64,000 bases of DNA from Desulfogranum japonicum DSM 18378 (GCF_000429945.1 NZ_AUCV01000035.1:1-64000); one strand, 5' to 3'. Shown: positions 34,346 to 44,276, counted from the first letter of the stretch. Notes: a model not told the origin generated them from the letters alone. Program-made: numbers and translations.

Positions 34346-36094
34346 TCAGATATTTGCAGTTATCTCCGGGAAGACCAGGTAGAACATGATATAGGCCATG
34401 GTCAGAGTCAGCACCAGGTTAAGGCTCTGGCCGCAAGCATACAGGATGAGTGGCTTGCCGCCTTTGAAATACTTGGATAACTCACGAAAATTGGTAGAGA
34501 GTCCGATTGCCGCAAAAGAAAGGGTAAAAAACCATCCGCGCAACAGCCGGGTGCCGCCACGAATTGCCCCCTGATCAAGCAGCGCGTGGCTCATTTTGTG
34601 GCCAAGTTGTGAATCAATATATGAAAAGAGTATGGATACAGCCAGGAAGCCGAGAACGAATTTCGGAAAACGGTTCCAGATTTCGATGGCACCAACGGTA
34701 CGTCTATTCTCGCCCACACACTCTACAACTGTGCACCAGTAGAGAGCCACACAAAAAGCGGTGACACCGATCATGACGTTCTGAATCATTTTTATGGTGG
34801 CAGCAACGTGCAGGGCTTTGTCACCCAGGAAGGCTCCGGCAGCAGCAACCGCACCGGTGGAGTCGATGGTACCGCCCATCCAGGCGCCGCCGAGAATCTC
34901 GGGCATGCCGACCCCTTTGATAATAGCTGGCATTACGATCATCATGATGGAGGTGAAGACAAGAGAAAGGCCTATGGAGAGGGTCAGTTCTTCTTTCTTG
35001 GCGCGACAGGCGGCTGCAGTAGCGATGGCTGCCGAGGTCCCACACACGGACATATCAGCGGAGATGGTTATGTTCAGTGTCTTGGACGGCATCTTGATCA
35101 CCTTCTGACCAAAGATGTATGTCGAAACGAGGACGACCGGGGTAACCACCCAGGCCACAAAGATACCAGGAATACCAATGGCCATAATTTTACTGAAAAG
35201 TACTTCAGCCCCGAGTAGCACAAGTCCGGTTTTGATAAAAAATTCTACCTGGCAGGCAGGCAACACCCATCTCGGGGTGCCGACGGTATTGGCCAGAATC
35301 ATACCCAGAACAATTGCCCAGGCCTCTGCACCCACACCATACTGTTTGGCTGTTGCCTGTCCACCAAGCATATAGGCAAGCACTGAAAACAAAAAGACGA
35401 CTATAAAGCCAACGGCAAACCCGCCCACACTGGCTCCCATCATTCTCATGCCGAAACCAAAAAAGATGATCAGGAAGATACAAAGACCAACCAAGGTTAT
35501 AATGTAATTATACGGTTTATTGGTAGTTTTGGCCTTTGCCTTGCTAGCTTTGTTCTTGGCACTGCGCCAGGCTGCAATCGTATCTTTGGCTGTATCATTC
35601 AGGGTCTGATTTTTAAAAGCTGCTGCTGCTGCTGCACTCTCTGCCACAGTTGCAGCCTCCAGAGCAGCGGCGGCTTTTGCTTTGGCTTCTTCATAGGCAG
35701 GCATGGCTTTCTCGTTCTTTGCCTTAGCCTGCTCTTCAGTCTGGATAAAAGAATCCATTGGGCTGGATTTCCAGCTGCCTGGTTTTTTGGTCCAATGGGA
35801 GAGAAATTTGCCAAAACCTGAACTTTTCGAAGCCTTAAACGTGGATGCATCCTCAGCGTTATACCAAGCTATGGTCTTGAAGGGTGCCTTTGCCTCTTCC
35901 GTTGCCTGTATCTGTTTAGCCTCTTCAATCTTTTGAGCAAACTCTGCCTTTGGTCCCAAGACCAGATAGGCAAAAAGGCATAACGCAACCACAAGGAAAC
36001 CAAGCCATATTGCCAGGTAGTCTTCCTTTGTCCATAAATCCGACCACCGACTTTTGGCCTGATCTACAACAACATTTCCATTGTTTTCTTCCAT
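34346..36094 (-). CDS. YeiH-family putative sulfate/sulfite exporter with long N-terminal insertion
   Basis: 582 aa. The C-terminal 370 residues are a YeiH/UPF0324 transporter ([83 protein letters not shown]). The N-terminus adds one membrane helix and about 150 residues, alanine- and lysine-rich ([20 protein letters not shown]), probably a coiled coil, not found in E. coli YeiH (about 349 aa). The family is proposed to export sulfate/sulfite-type anions (TauZ in taurine degraders). GGAGG precedes the ATG. A role in sulfur oxyanion traffic is inference. Confidence 0.82.
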   Translation of the reverse strand: MEENNGNVVVDQAKSRWSDLWTKEDYLAIWLGFLVVALCLFAYLVLGPKAEFAQKIEEAKQIQATEEAKAPFKTIAWYNAEDASTFKASKSSGFGKFLSHWTKKPGSWKSSPMDSFIQTEEQAKAKNEKAMPAYEEAKAKAAAALEAATVAESAAAAAAFKNQTLNDTAKDTIAAWRSAKNKASKAKAKTTNKPYNYIITLVGLCIFLIIFFGFGMRMMGASVGGFAVGFIVVFLFSVLAYMLGGQATAKQYGVGAEAWAIVLGMILANTVGTPRWVLPACQVEFFIKTGLVLLGAEVLFSKIMAIGIPGIFVAWVVTPVVLVSTYIFGQKVIKMPSKTLNITISADMSVCGTSAAIATAAACRAKKEELTLSIGLSLVFTSIMMIVMPAIIKGVGMPEILGGAWMGGTIDSTGAVAAAGAFLGDKALHVAATIKMIQNVMIGVTAFCVALYWCTVVECVGENRRTVGAIEIWNRFPKFVLGFLAVSILFSYIDSQLGHKMSHALLDQGAIRGGTRLLRGWFFTLSFAAIGLSTNFRELSKYFKGGKPLILYACGQSLNLVLTLTMAYIMFYLVFPEITANI

Positions 36095-36742
36095 CCCAAC
36101 ACCTCCAAGTTGTAAAAACTATTTTACAGATTCCTTGTACATACGACACACCGTTAACACGTTTGCGGCACGTCCTTGAAACCTGTCCCTTTGTCTCTAC
36201 TTTCCCTGTCACATCCTTAAAAAGTGAACTTCCGGTTACACACAGAATTCTAGTATTAAAGGCATATCAGGCCTCCGGTATCGGCTCTATGCCTGCATTA
36301 TGCCCCTCGAATGTGAACAAATACATCACATTTTCAAGGCTCTTTTATCTGACAAGATGGTGTGGCAGTTTTGGTAGTTGTTCACGTTATTATAGTATAT
36401 AAGATCAGGTATATATAGATTTCATATAACAGCAAAAAGAATCCCCCCTCAATAAAAAACACGAGATTTTTACCCTTCGTTTACTTTTTACCCGGATTAT
36501 TGATGACAACTGCTACCCCAGGGTAAAATACAATACCAAAACTTTCCAACTCAAACTAAGCCTTCGCACCTTAAAAAACGAGAAACTCTTGGGATGGACA
36601 GTATATCCCATTTAAGTTATGTTGATATTGATCAGCAAAAACAATTTACCCTTTATATAAGCTCAGGATCTAGGTGATAATGTTATACAAGGTGCATTGT
36701 TACTGATCACAGACACTCCACGCATAGAAGAAAAATGAAACG
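36095..36742. other. Intergenic 648 bp, no convincing gene
   Basis: Divergent gap between the YeiH and MscS genes, AT-rich. TTTACCC or its complement recurs (about 36468, 36486, 36522, 36646), and GTTACTGATCACA at 36699 resembles a single family A repeat end, but no partner end or gene is seen. It holds the promoters of both operons; no clear site can be placed. Confidence 0.4.
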
Positions 36743-37801
36743 ATGAACCTGATATCGCCATATCTGCCACTGCTGCTTCTGACTTTCGCGCTGGGTTTTT
36801 GTCTTTGGGGCCTCCATTGGTTTTTGATCAGACGTCACAAAGATTTGAAAAATGAACGTAAATTCCCACGACAGCTGCTCATTCTAGCACTGAGCCTTAT
36901 CGCGGTTTTAGCTCTTATACTTGTTTTGCCTATCCAGGAAAGTTCCCGAAATCGACTCTTCGGGCTCATCAGCCTTGTTGTATCGGGAACAATCGCATTT
37001 TCTTCAACCAATCTCCTTGCAAATCTTATGGGTGGAATTTTATTAAGAGCCACCAAGCCATTCAGTATCGGAGATTTCATCCGAGTAGAGCAGCATTTCG
37101 GACGAGTCACTGAACGCGGCCTGTTTGATACCGAAATACAGACGGAAAGCAGGGAGCTTATATCACTCCCCAATGCATACCTTATTAAATATCCCATATC
37201 AACGACTCGAAACTCCGGTGCTATTGTCTCTGCCAAGCTCTCACTTGGCTATGATATACATCATTCACAGGTTGACGCCCTTCTTCTGAATGCTGCCGAA
37301 TCGAGCGGACTGAAAGAACCTTGGGTTCACGTCCTTGAGTTGGGAAACTTTGCAGTCACATACCGTGTGTCTGGTCTCCTTGAGGATTCCGAGCGGCTTA
37401 TAACAGCTCATTCCAATCTGTGTCGCACAGTCCTGGATACACTTCATGGCCATGGCGTTGAAATTATGTCACCTACGTATATGAATCAACGCCGTTTGAA
37501 TGAAAATCAGACAACGATTCCAAAATCAATTGTTGCATCCTCTCTTACAGAAACCAATGGAGGGGAACACGTGGTTTTTGACAAGGCCGAGGAGGCAGCC
37601 AAAAAAGAAAAGAACAAGCAACAACTTACAAACCAAATTCAAAAGCTGGAAACAGCTCTGAAAGAACAAGAAAATCAAGAAGAAAAGACGATAATAAAAA
37701 GACGTCTTGAATCAGCTCGCAAACGTCTGGAAGCACTTGAGGAGTCCGAAAATCAATCTGATTCGGATAATGATAAGGAACTCAATGAGTCCAACAAATA
37801 A
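36743..37801 (+). CDS. Mechanosensitive ion channel, MscS family
   Basis: 352 aa. Two or three N-terminal membrane helices, then the pore helix and beta domain: IAFSSTNLLANLMGGILLRATKPFSIGDFIRV, GRVTERGLFDTEIQTES, LISLPNAYLIKYPI. The C-terminal 90 residues are a charged coiled coil (QIQKLETALKEQENQEEKT), unusual for MscS. It opens under membrane tension to release solutes during osmotic down-shift. It overlaps the start of the CDP-alcohol phosphatidyltransferase gene by 17 nt, linking it with the lipid genes that follow. Confidence 0.88.
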   Translation: MNLISPYLPLLLLTFALGFCLWGLHWFLIRRHKDLKNERKFPRQLLILALSLIAVLALILVLPIQESSRNRLFGLISLVVSGTIAFSSTNLLANLMGGILLRATKPFSIGDFIRVEQHFGRVTERGLFDTEIQTESRELISLPNAYLIKYPISTTRNSGAIVSAKLSLGYDIHHSQVDALLLNAAESSGLKEPWVHVLELGNFAVTYRVSGLLEDSERLITAHSNLCRTVLDTLHGHGVEIMSPTYMNQRRLNENQTTIPKSIVASSLTETNGGEHVVFDKAEEAAKKEKNKQQLTNQIQKLETALKEQENQEEKTIIKRRLESARKRLEALEESENQSDSDNDKELNESNK

Positions 37802-38366
37802 CACCTTAATAAATACAGTGAAGTATTATTTAAAAAAAATACTCCCCACTCTATGTTCAAGCTTCAGGCTGTTTGCAGCCTGTTTATTTCCTTTCTGCAA
37901 CGAGGGTATATGGCCTTGGCTGATCATCGGTGCGGGATTGAGCGATCTGGTGGATGGATGGCTTGCACGGAGGTGGCAGGTCGTCAGTTGGCAGGGTGGC
38001 TTGGTAGATGCCATAGCTGATAAATGTTTCGTCCTGACTGTTCTTATCGTATTTATCGTGAGGGGCAAATTTTCACCAGTCTGGTTTCCACTTGTTATTG
38101 CCCGTGATATTGTCGTTCTTGTCACGGCCCTGTACATTACGGCGCTACGGCTCTGGAGTGCGTTCAAGAAGATGGACCCCAGGGTTACGGGCAAAATAGC
38201 CACAGGTGGACAATTTACACTCTATCTCCTTGTCGCCCTTTACCAAGAAGCAACGTTGCCGGCACTTTTATTTGCCTCCGCCTGCAGCCTTATCGCTGCA
38301 GTAGACTATGCTCGTGTCTTTTACCTCGCCTTGGAAGAGCGAGCACGTGAGGGTAATGCCCGGTAA
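37785..38366 (+). CDS. CDP-alcohol phosphatidyltransferase
   Basis: 193 aa from the ATG at 37785 (AAGGA 5 nt upstream; the longer frame is inside the MscS gene). The catalytic signature DGx2ARx8Gx3Dx3D is complete: DLVDGWLARRWQ ... GGLVDAIADK. Four to six membrane helices. It transfers a CDP-activated lipid or polyol phosphate to an alcohol acceptor, as in phosphatidylglycerol-phosphate or cardiolipin-type synthesis. The next gene encodes a CDP-lipid synthase-like domain, so the two may make and use a CDP-lipid. Confidence 0.88.
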   Translation: MSPTNNTLINTVKYYLKKILPTLCSSFRLFAACLFPFCNEGIWPWLIIGAGLSDLVDGWLARRWQVVSWQGGLVDAIADKCFVLTVLIVFIVRGKFSPVWFPLVIARDIVVLVTALYITALRLWSAFKKMDPRVTGKIATGGQFTLYLLVALYQEATLPALLFASACSLIAAVDYARVFYLALEERAREGNAR

Positions 38367-38407
38367 TTTTTTCAAACGATTCAAAATGAAGGATCCCAAA
38401 AACGAGA

Positions 38408-39820
38408 ATGACCGATATCCTTTTCATTGTTCTGTTCCTCCTCTGGGTTAACGGCCTGCCGCCACTGATGGCGGTACTCTGCAAAAACCGGTGGTCCTGG
38501 CCTGTTGATGGAGGATGGTTGTGGTTCGATGGACAACGGATTTTCGGCAGGAACAAAACCGTCCGTGGTGTGCTGGCCAGTATCCTATTCGGCTCTCTTG
38601 CCTACCCGCTTCTCGGGCTTTCTCCTTGGCATGCCGCACTCACCGCTGCGCTTGCCATGCTTGGTGACCTGCTCACCAGTTTTACCAAGAGGCGGTTTCC
38701 GTTACAAAGCGGTGCCGAAGCTGTTGTCCTTGATCAATTTCTTGAAGCGCTGCTACCGGTCATATTTCTTTATTATCAAAAAAGTTTTCCCACGCTGTAC
38801 ATTCCTGTAATTATGCTGCTTTTTATTTCCATTGCCTATTGTAGCTCACAGCTCTGGCAGCATATAACAATGCGACCGCCTCCTCCCAAATATCCTCGCG
38901 TTGTCAAATCCAGTGTCAGGTATCGCGAATGGAAAGCCTGCCACACCCCGCTCGCCAAATGGCATGTCTGGTTCAACCTGACAACTTTTCTCTCAGACCA
39001 GATTCTACTTACCCTGCTGTTCAAGGTCACCGGGCTGTACAAAATAGGTATGCGTAACGCCCTGCAAATCAATGTTGAAGAAAAAACCTGGTACTTTTCC
39101 ACCCTTCCAAAAGAATTCGACGGATTCAGAATACTGTTACTGACCGATCTCCACATGGATGGCCAGGAGGAAATCACCGAAAAAATCATTGAAATAGTGG
39201 GAAATATCGAAGCGGACCTTTGCCTCGTCGGAGGCGATATACGGATGAAGACCTATGGTGACAGCAGTCTGTGCATTCAGTATGCAGAAAAGCTTATGCA
39301 GAATGTAAACACCGTTCATGGTACGTTTGGCGTACTGGGAAACCATGACTGTATCGAAATGCTTCCCGAACTGGAAGATGCAGGAATAATCATGTTGGTA
39401 AACGATTCTGTTCCGATCACCATCAATGATACCCATATCTGGATTATGGGGGTTGACGACCCCCATTATTACCAACTTGCTGATGCCCAAAAAGCAGCTG
39501 AGCATGTGCCGGAAAACGCGTTCTCTATTTTTCTTGCCCATTCTCCGGAAGCATTTAAAAGCGCGGCAGACATCAATACAAACCTGTACCTCTGCGGGCA
39601 CACCCATGGAGGCCAAATATGTCTGAATGACGGCACCCCGATCATCACCAACAGCAGAGCCCCAAGATACACGGCCTCCGGATGCTGGAACTATAAAACC
39701 ATGCAGGGCTACACCAGCAGGGGAGTTGCTCCTTCATCAATTCCAGTACGATTCAATTGTCCAGGCGAGATCACTCTAATTACTCTGAAATATGCGGATA
39801 TAATCAACACAGGAACGTGA
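38408..39820 (+). CDS. CarS-like (CDP-archaeol synthase family) / metallophosphoesterase fusion
   Basis: 470 aa. Residues 1-160: membrane domain of the CDP-archaeol synthase/DUF46 family (DGQRIFGRNKTVRGVLASIL, then GDLLTSFTKRRFPLQSGA, VLDQFLEALLP). Residues about 240-465: a calcineurin-like phosphoesterase with every metal motif: LLLTDLHMDG, LVGGDI, LGNHDC, LAHSPE and CGHTHGGQ, in the YkuE/LpxH-like group. The two activities in one chain suggest a CTP-dependent lipid activation linked to removal of a phosphate. Its last 45 nt overlap, convergently, the DUF3047 gene. Confidence 0.83.
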   Translation: MTDILFIVLFLLWVNGLPPLMAVLCKNRWSWPVDGGWLWFDGQRIFGRNKTVRGVLASILFGSLAYPLLGLSPWHAALTAALAMLGDLLTSFTKRRFPLQSGAEAVVLDQFLEALLPVIFLYYQKSFPTLYIPVIMLLFISIAYCSSQLWQHITMRPPPPKYPRVVKSSVRYREWKACHTPLAKWHVWFNLTTFLSDQILLTLLFKVTGLYKIGMRNALQINVEEKTWYFSTLPKEFDGFRILLLTDLHMDGQEEITEKIIEIVGNIEADLCLVGGDIRMKTYGDSSLCIQYAEKLMQNVNTVHGTFGVLGNHDCIEMLPELEDAGIIMLVNDSVPITINDTHIWIMGVDDPHYYQLADAQKAAEHVPENAFSIFLAHSPEAFKSAADINTNLYLCGHTHGGQICLNDGTPIITNSRAPRYTASGCWNYKTMQGYTSRGVAPSSIPVRFNCPGEITLITLKYADIINTGT

Positions 39821-40513
39821 TGCTTCTTTCGTGTTATCACCGTCAATCATAACGGCCAGGCTGGCTGTCCGAGGCGGATCACTGCCAAACGCTTTTCTGT
39901 AGTCTGCAACCATATTGACCTGATATTCCCGCCACTGGTTCAGGTTTTCTGTACCCTTGTCCACGGGAATCATTTTGGCCCTGTCTACATAGGCATTGGT
40001 TATAATTTCAGGTGAATCAGGGCGATTGGCCCATATATAATTGAGGGAACTATCCGGTGGATATTCTCCATAGAATAATTTTGCTGTTCCATATTGCAGC
40101 TGTTTTGTCCAACTGGCTGAATCCGGATCATAGGCAAACATTACATAGAGCCGTGCGGGGTAATCATCCCCTTTCTTTGTGCTGTAATCACCTTTACTGA
40201 AAATGCGTTCCACCTTCCAGCGCCATTGCAAGAGCGGATACTCGTACACATCAAACTGTTGCTTGAGAAGCATGGCGGAAGCGCCGCCAGTGGTGGTCAT
40301 TTCCAGGCAGGTTCCCTCCCCTTCCCGGACAATATTGTACAAAGAATGCTGCTCAATCTTTGGAAAAAGAAATGGTTGCCATCTGTCCAGGGTCTGAAAA
40401 TCTTCAAAAATGAAATCCCCTTGCTCTGAAGATGCCGGCAAAGTGAAAAAAAACAGCAGAAGAAGCGTATACAGTGAACAAGAGAACACAAATCCGCACA
40501 GATCACGTATCAT
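39776..40513 (-). CDS. DUF3047 exported protein
   Basis: 245 aa. Signal peptide (FVFSCSLYTLLLLFFFTLPASS), then the DUF3047 landmarks: YPLLQWRWKVERI near 95-105, DYPARLYVMFAYDP and AKLFYGEYPPDSSLNYIWAN. The start at 40513 gives the usual 4-nt overlap with the lipoprotein gene before it; a GTG three codons earlier is in the frame. The family's function is unknown; beta-sandwich, periplasmic. Paired with the lipoprotein gene, so likely an envelope function. Confidence 0.82.
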   Translation of the reverse strand: MIRDLCGFVFSCSLYTLLLLFFFTLPASSEQGDFIFEDFQTLDRWQPFLFPKIEQHSLYNIVREGEGTCLEMTTTGGASAMLLKQQFDVYEYPLLQWRWKVERIFSKGDYSTKKGDDYPARLYVMFAYDPDSASWTKQLQYGTAKLFYGEYPPDSSLNYIWANRPDSPEIITNAYVDRAKMIPVDKGTENLNQWREYQVNMVADYRKAFGSDPPRTASLAVMIDGDNTKEASRSCVDYIRIFQSN

Positions 40514-41463
40514 AAATTCCACCCATGAAAGCTCAGAAACATGGCAAAATCATTCATATCAGAAGATGATCTGTACCACGGCTGCAGGCTGGTATAAAAA
40601 GGATTACCGGTTTCTTCTGTACTCCCGAAATCTTTATCCATTCCCACAAAAAGATCCAGGCTGGGGAGGGATAATAAAAGCATTTCCCACCATTTAACCG
40701 CCCCTTTTACATGCCCTGTCAATGGCCAATCCTGATAGTAGAAACTTGTCTCGTTTCCCTGTTCGGTTTGTAAATGGCGAAGGCTCTTATGGCCGTACAC
40801 CGATGCGGTCACAAGACTGCGTCCGTTAAGCTGCTGCTGCTCAATAACATGTATTCCCATGATTCTATGCACTCCTGGTCGAATGATTATCTCAATAATC
40901 TGTCCAGGTATCAAGGCAGGCAAACGAGCCGGCAAGGTCTCTCCATACACCTGAATTTCCTTTTCAGGCCAGTCCGGAGGATAACTGTCCGCTGGAAGCC
41001 AGCCTGTGGGAATACTTACAGCGTAGCATCCGCAGGTATGGACAGTTGTTACCAGGACCACATGTCCCTGTCTGTCCCTTGTCATAACAATAAGCAGGCC
41101 AGGATGTTTTCCGGCTGTGAGATAAAACGGAATCAGACTGAAAGGTGTTTTTTCAAAATGAACTCTATAGACGGTATTGGTATAGACACCTTTGTCGGTC
41201 TGAAAGCTTGAAGAAGCCACATAGATGGCCGGCTGTGCTGAATTGACCTGGACAACGATGTCTCCATCATCTTCCAAAGCTTCCACAACACCTATTCGGT
41301 TATATGCATGTTCACTCTGCAGGGTTGTAAAAACAGGTACCACCTTGCCCTGAAAAGACATTTCGTCCGATTCCAATTGCACGGTCTCATTCAGTACACC
41401 TCTTCCGGAAAATGGCGCACAACCGAACATGGACACGGTCAACAACAGGATAAAAACCTGCAT
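40510..41463 (-). CDS. Lipoprotein, unknown function
   Basis: 317 aa from the ATG at 41463. A lipobox is seen in the first 20 residues (LLLTVSMFGCAP). The longer open frame to 41598 reads through a family B repeat and is rejected. The mature protein has TVHTCGCYAVSIPTGWLP (two Cys spaced one residue), and hydrophobic strands, but I recognise no family. Its TGA overlaps the DUF3047 start by 4 nt, so the two are co-translated and probably work together in the envelope. Confidence 0.7.
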   Translation of the reverse strand: MQVFILLLTVSMFGCAPFSGRGVLNETVQLESDEMSFQGKVVPVFTTLQSEHAYNRIGVVEALEDDGDIVVQVNSAQPAIYVASSSFQTDKGVYTNTVYRVHFEKTPFSLIPFYLTAGKHPGLLIVMTRDRQGHVVLVTTVHTCGCYAVSIPTGWLPADSYPPDWPEKEIQVYGETLPARLPALIPGQIIEIIIRPGVHRIMGIHVIEQQQLNGRSLVTASVYGHKSLRHLQTEQGNETSFYYQDWPLTGHVKGAVKWWEMLLLSLPSLDLFVGMDKDFGSTEETGNPFYTSLQPWYRSSSDMNDFAMFLSFHGWNL

Positions 41464-41515
41464 GAGATCTGTAAGCTTTCCCACAGTTCTTCTCCCAAGA
41501 AAAAGGTGACTGTTC

Positions 41516-41632
41516 AGTGACAGGGCTGCGTCAAAGGCTCCATATTGTCTGTATTGAGCCATCGGCGCAACGCTGTCACTGAGCTGAGAGACAAGCAAAA
41601 GATTGGCTAATTTATTTTTTCCGCGCCCTTAA
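41516..41632. repeat. Family B element, right half, at a stop codon
   Basis: A 65-bp palindrome (41516-41580, AGTGACAG ... CTGTCACT) followed by GAGAGACAAGCAAAAGATTG, then a terminal TTATTTTTTCCGCGCCCTTAA. The layout equals the complete copy at 50371-50538. The final TTA is the TAA stop of the ABC ATPase gene. It also extends the lipoprotein frame upstream by 45 spurious codons. Confidence 0.7.
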
Positions 41633-42423
41633 GCAAGCAGCATAGAGTCCAAAGCCAGTTCCTCTTTCTGTAAAAGATAAAAGCGATCCAGTAAATCTTC
41701 TACTGTCAGGCGCTGTTTTTCTTTCCCGGAAACGTCAAATAGTATTTTTCCCTGGTGGAGCATGATTAGCCGATTACCAAAATGCAGGGCATGTTTCATG
41801 TTATGGGTTATCATCAGGGTAGTCAAATTCTGTTCCCGGATAATAGTATCAGTGAGGTGAAGTATTTGATTTGCTGTTTTTGGATCAAGTGCAGCTATAT
41901 GTTCATCAAGAAGCAGTACCGAAGGCTTGAGCATGGTGGCCATGAGCATAGTCAGCGCCTGACGCTGTCCACCCGACAGGAGACCGACTTTGTCCAACAG
42001 GCGATTTTCAAGACCTAGATCCAGGTGGAGCAGTTGTTCTCTGAAGAAATCCCTGTCCCGCTTTTTTACTCCTTTCCCAAGTCCTCTGAATTTGCCTCTT
42101 CTCAAAGCAAGTGCCATGTTCTGTTCAATGGTTGCAGAAGGACAGGTTCCCAGCAACGGATCCTGAAAAACCCGGGCAATGTATTTTGCCCGCTTATATT
42201 CTGGCCATCTGGTTACCTCCTGTCCCTGAATGCTGACAGTTCCCTGGTCAGGAAAAAAACAGCCGGCCATACAGTTAAGTAAGGTAGATTTGCCTGCACC
42301 ATTGGACCCAATCACGGTAGTAAAATCGCCCTCTTCCAGGTGCAGGTTAATATCATTGAGGGCATGTACCTGGTTCACAGAGTTTTTATGAAAATACAGG
42401 TGACAATGCGTGAGACGAATCAT
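41629..42423 (-). CDS. ABC transporter ATPase (TrpXYZ-like system)
   Basis: 264 aa. Walker A GSNGAGKST at about 40-48, signature LLSGGQRQ, Walker B VLLLDEHIAAL (His in place of Pro after the Glu, as in this family) and switch MITHNM. Member of the ABC type uncharacterised family cited as COG1101, which works with a TrpX-like binding protein and a permease. Start overlaps the permease stop by 4 nt. Stop codon TAA is provided at the edge of a family B repeat. Confidence 0.85.
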   Translation of the reverse strand: MIRLTHCHLYFHKNSVNQVHALNDINLHLEEGDFTTVIGSNGAGKSTLLNCMAGCFFPDQGTVSIQGQEVTRWPEYKRAKYIARVFQDPLLGTCPSATIEQNMALALRRGKFRGLGKGVKKRDRDFFREQLLHLDLGLENRLLDKVGLLSGGQRQALTMLMATMLKPSVLLLDEHIAALDPKTANQILHLTDTIIREQNLTTLMITHNMKHALHFGNRLIMLHQGKILFDVSGKEKQRLTVEDLLDRFYLLQKEELALDSMLLA

Positions 42424-43307
42424 CGCTGAATCAACCCCCTTTTAAGATTGGGCGCGATCAGTGCCGAAACCACAAGAAGTGACGTTATCAGATTGAGATC
42501 ACTTGGATTAAACGAAAAACCACCGATATTGGCAGAAAGGGCAAAAGCTATGGCCAGCCGATATACAACGGAACCAAGAATGGCAGCAAAAAATGCCCGG
42601 AAAATGGTCGCTGCCCCGAAAAGAGTCTCACCTATGATGACAGATGCCAGGCCAGCTACAATGGTACCAATCCCCATACCAACATCTGCCGCCCCCTGAT
42701 TCTGCGCAACCAGTGCACCACACAGGGCAACCAATCCATTGGACAGCCCAACACCCAGAAGAATGATCGAATGGGTATTGACGCCAAGACTTATTATCAT
42801 TTGCGGATTGTCGCCAGTTGCCAGCATGGCTTGCCCAAGTTCAGTTGACAGAAACCAGATAATGCAGATTGCAATCACACATGCAAACAAACCGAAAGTT
42901 ACCAGTCCGGAAAGGTGAGCTGGAACCCCGACTTTTGTCAGGCTGTCAAAAACAGTTGGCGTACCCAAAAGAGCTATATTTGGCCCCCCCATGATCCGAA
43001 TATTCACCGAATACAGGGCAATCATTGTCAAGATGGAGGCGAGAAGATGAAGTATTTTACATTTCGTATTCAGTAACGCCGTCACCATTCCAGCAAGAAA
43101 TCCTGCGCCTGTTGCCAGAAGAACTGATACAAATGGATTAATTCCATGAGTTATTGCCACGGCAGAAACTGCTGCCCCCAGGGGCAGACTTCCATCCACT
43201 GTCAAATCTGGAAAGTCCAGAATACGGAAAGTCAGGTACACGCCCATGACCATGATTCCAAAAACCAGGCCCTGCTCAACGGCACCAATTGCAGCGTATA
43301 GAGTCAT
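42420..43307 (-). CDS. ABC transporter permease (TrpXYZ-like system)
   Basis: 295 aa, eight or so membrane segments, with LTVDGSLPLGAAVSAVAI, TALLNTKCKILHLLASILTMIALY and SLGVNTHSIILLGVGLSNGLVALCGALVAQNQG, typical of the LivH-like permease of TrpX/ABC_sub_bind systems. It moves an amino acid or aromatic compound. Overlaps the ATPase gene by 4 nt and follows the binding protein gene by 6 nt. Confidence 0.85.
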   Translation of the reverse strand: MTLYAAIGAVEQGLVFGIMVMGVYLTFRILDFPDLTVDGSLPLGAAVSAVAITHGINPFVSVLLATGAGFLAGMVTALLNTKCKILHLLASILTMIALYSVNIRIMGGPNIALLGTPTVFDSLTKVGVPAHLSGLVTFGLFACVIAICIIWFLSTELGQAMLATGDNPQMIISLGVNTHSIILLGVGLSNGLVALCGALVAQNQGAADVGMGIGTIVAGLASVIIGETLFGAATIFRAFFAAILGSVVYRLAIAFALSANIGGFSFNPSDLNLITSLLVVSALIAPNLKRGLIQR

Positions 43308-43313
43308 ATCTGT

Positions 43314-44276
43314 TTATTCATATACCTTTGCAGCTTTTTGGATCAATACTTCAGGCGGAGTTATTCCCATTTTGATCGCATATTGTTTGTTGATATGCAA
43401 CTGCAAATCCTTTTGAAATTCCACGGGGGTAGTTGCGGGATCAGCTCCCTGTAAAATGCGCAGGGCAAGAGCCCCTGTCTGGTACCCGTGCTTATAATAA
43501 TCAAATCCCATGGCAGCCACCGCGCCCCGCTCGACGGAATCAACATCTGCAGCAAAAATAGGCAACGTATTTTCAATGCCAATCTTAAGCACAGATTCCA
43601 GGGCTGAAATAATGGTATTGTCAGTTGGGATAAAAACTGCATCCACTTTTCCCACCAGACTCTGTGCAGCCTGATACACATCGGCTGTTTTTGATGCCGT
43701 GGCCTTAACAAGAGTAAATCCCATGCTTGAACTGAGTTCCTGAATGGAAGCGACTGTGGATTTGGAATTTGCCTCTCCTGCGTTATAGAGTATACCTAAT
43801 TTCTTTATACCCGGTTTAAATTCCATGATCATGGCTATATGTTCCCTGATGGGCAAGAGATCAGATACCCCTGTTATTTTTCCTCCTGGTTTCTGCAGAT
43901 CCCTGACCAATCCTGCGGCAATGGGATCTGTTACCGCTGTGAATAAAAAAGGCCGCTGCATATTGCGAGGCGCCCTGGACAGCGCCTGAGCACATGCCTG
44001 AGCTGAGGGCGTAGCTATGGCCACCAGCAAATCTGATTCTTCTCCTATCATCTGCTGAGCGATCTGCAGGGCTGTACCCATATTTGCCTGGGCATTGTGC
44101 AACTTAAAATCTACCTTGATATCATTATCCCTAAAATAGTCCTCCAACCCTTTCTCCACGGCATCCAATGCAGGATGTTGCACGAACTGATTCACGGAAA
44201 TGGTGTACGATTCCGCATAAACAGTCTGAACAACTGTGAACAGGCATGTAATAATTAAATACACTATATAGCGCAT
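43314..44276 (-). CDS. ABC substrate-binding protein (ABC_sub_bind/TrpX family)
   Basis: 320 aa with a signal peptide (YLIITCLFTVVQTVYAES). The family pattern is visible: VNQFVQHPALDAVEKGLEDY, LVAIATPSAQACAQAL, FTAVTDPIAAGLV, LGILYNAGEANSKSTV, IPTDNTIISALESVL, AAMGFDYYKHGYQTG. Relatives bind tryptophan or tyrosine or are uncharacterised. GGAGG lies 4 nt before the ATG. First gene of its operon; a family A element lies 42 bp upstream. Confidence 0.87.
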   Translation of the reverse strand: MRYIVYLIITCLFTVVQTVYAESYTISVNQFVQHPALDAVEKGLEDYFRDNDIKVDFKLHNAQANMGTALQIAQQMIGEESDLLVAIATPSAQACAQALSRAPRNMQRPFLFTAVTDPIAAGLVRDLQKPGGKITGVSDLLPIREHIAMIMEFKPGIKKLGILYNAGEANSKSTVASIQELSSSMGFTLVKATASKTADVYQAAQSLVGKVDAVFIPTDNTIISALESVLKIGIENTLPIFAADVDSVERGAVAAMGFDYYKHGYQTGALALRILQGADPATTPVEFQKDLQLHINKQYAIKMGITPPEVLIQKAAKVYE

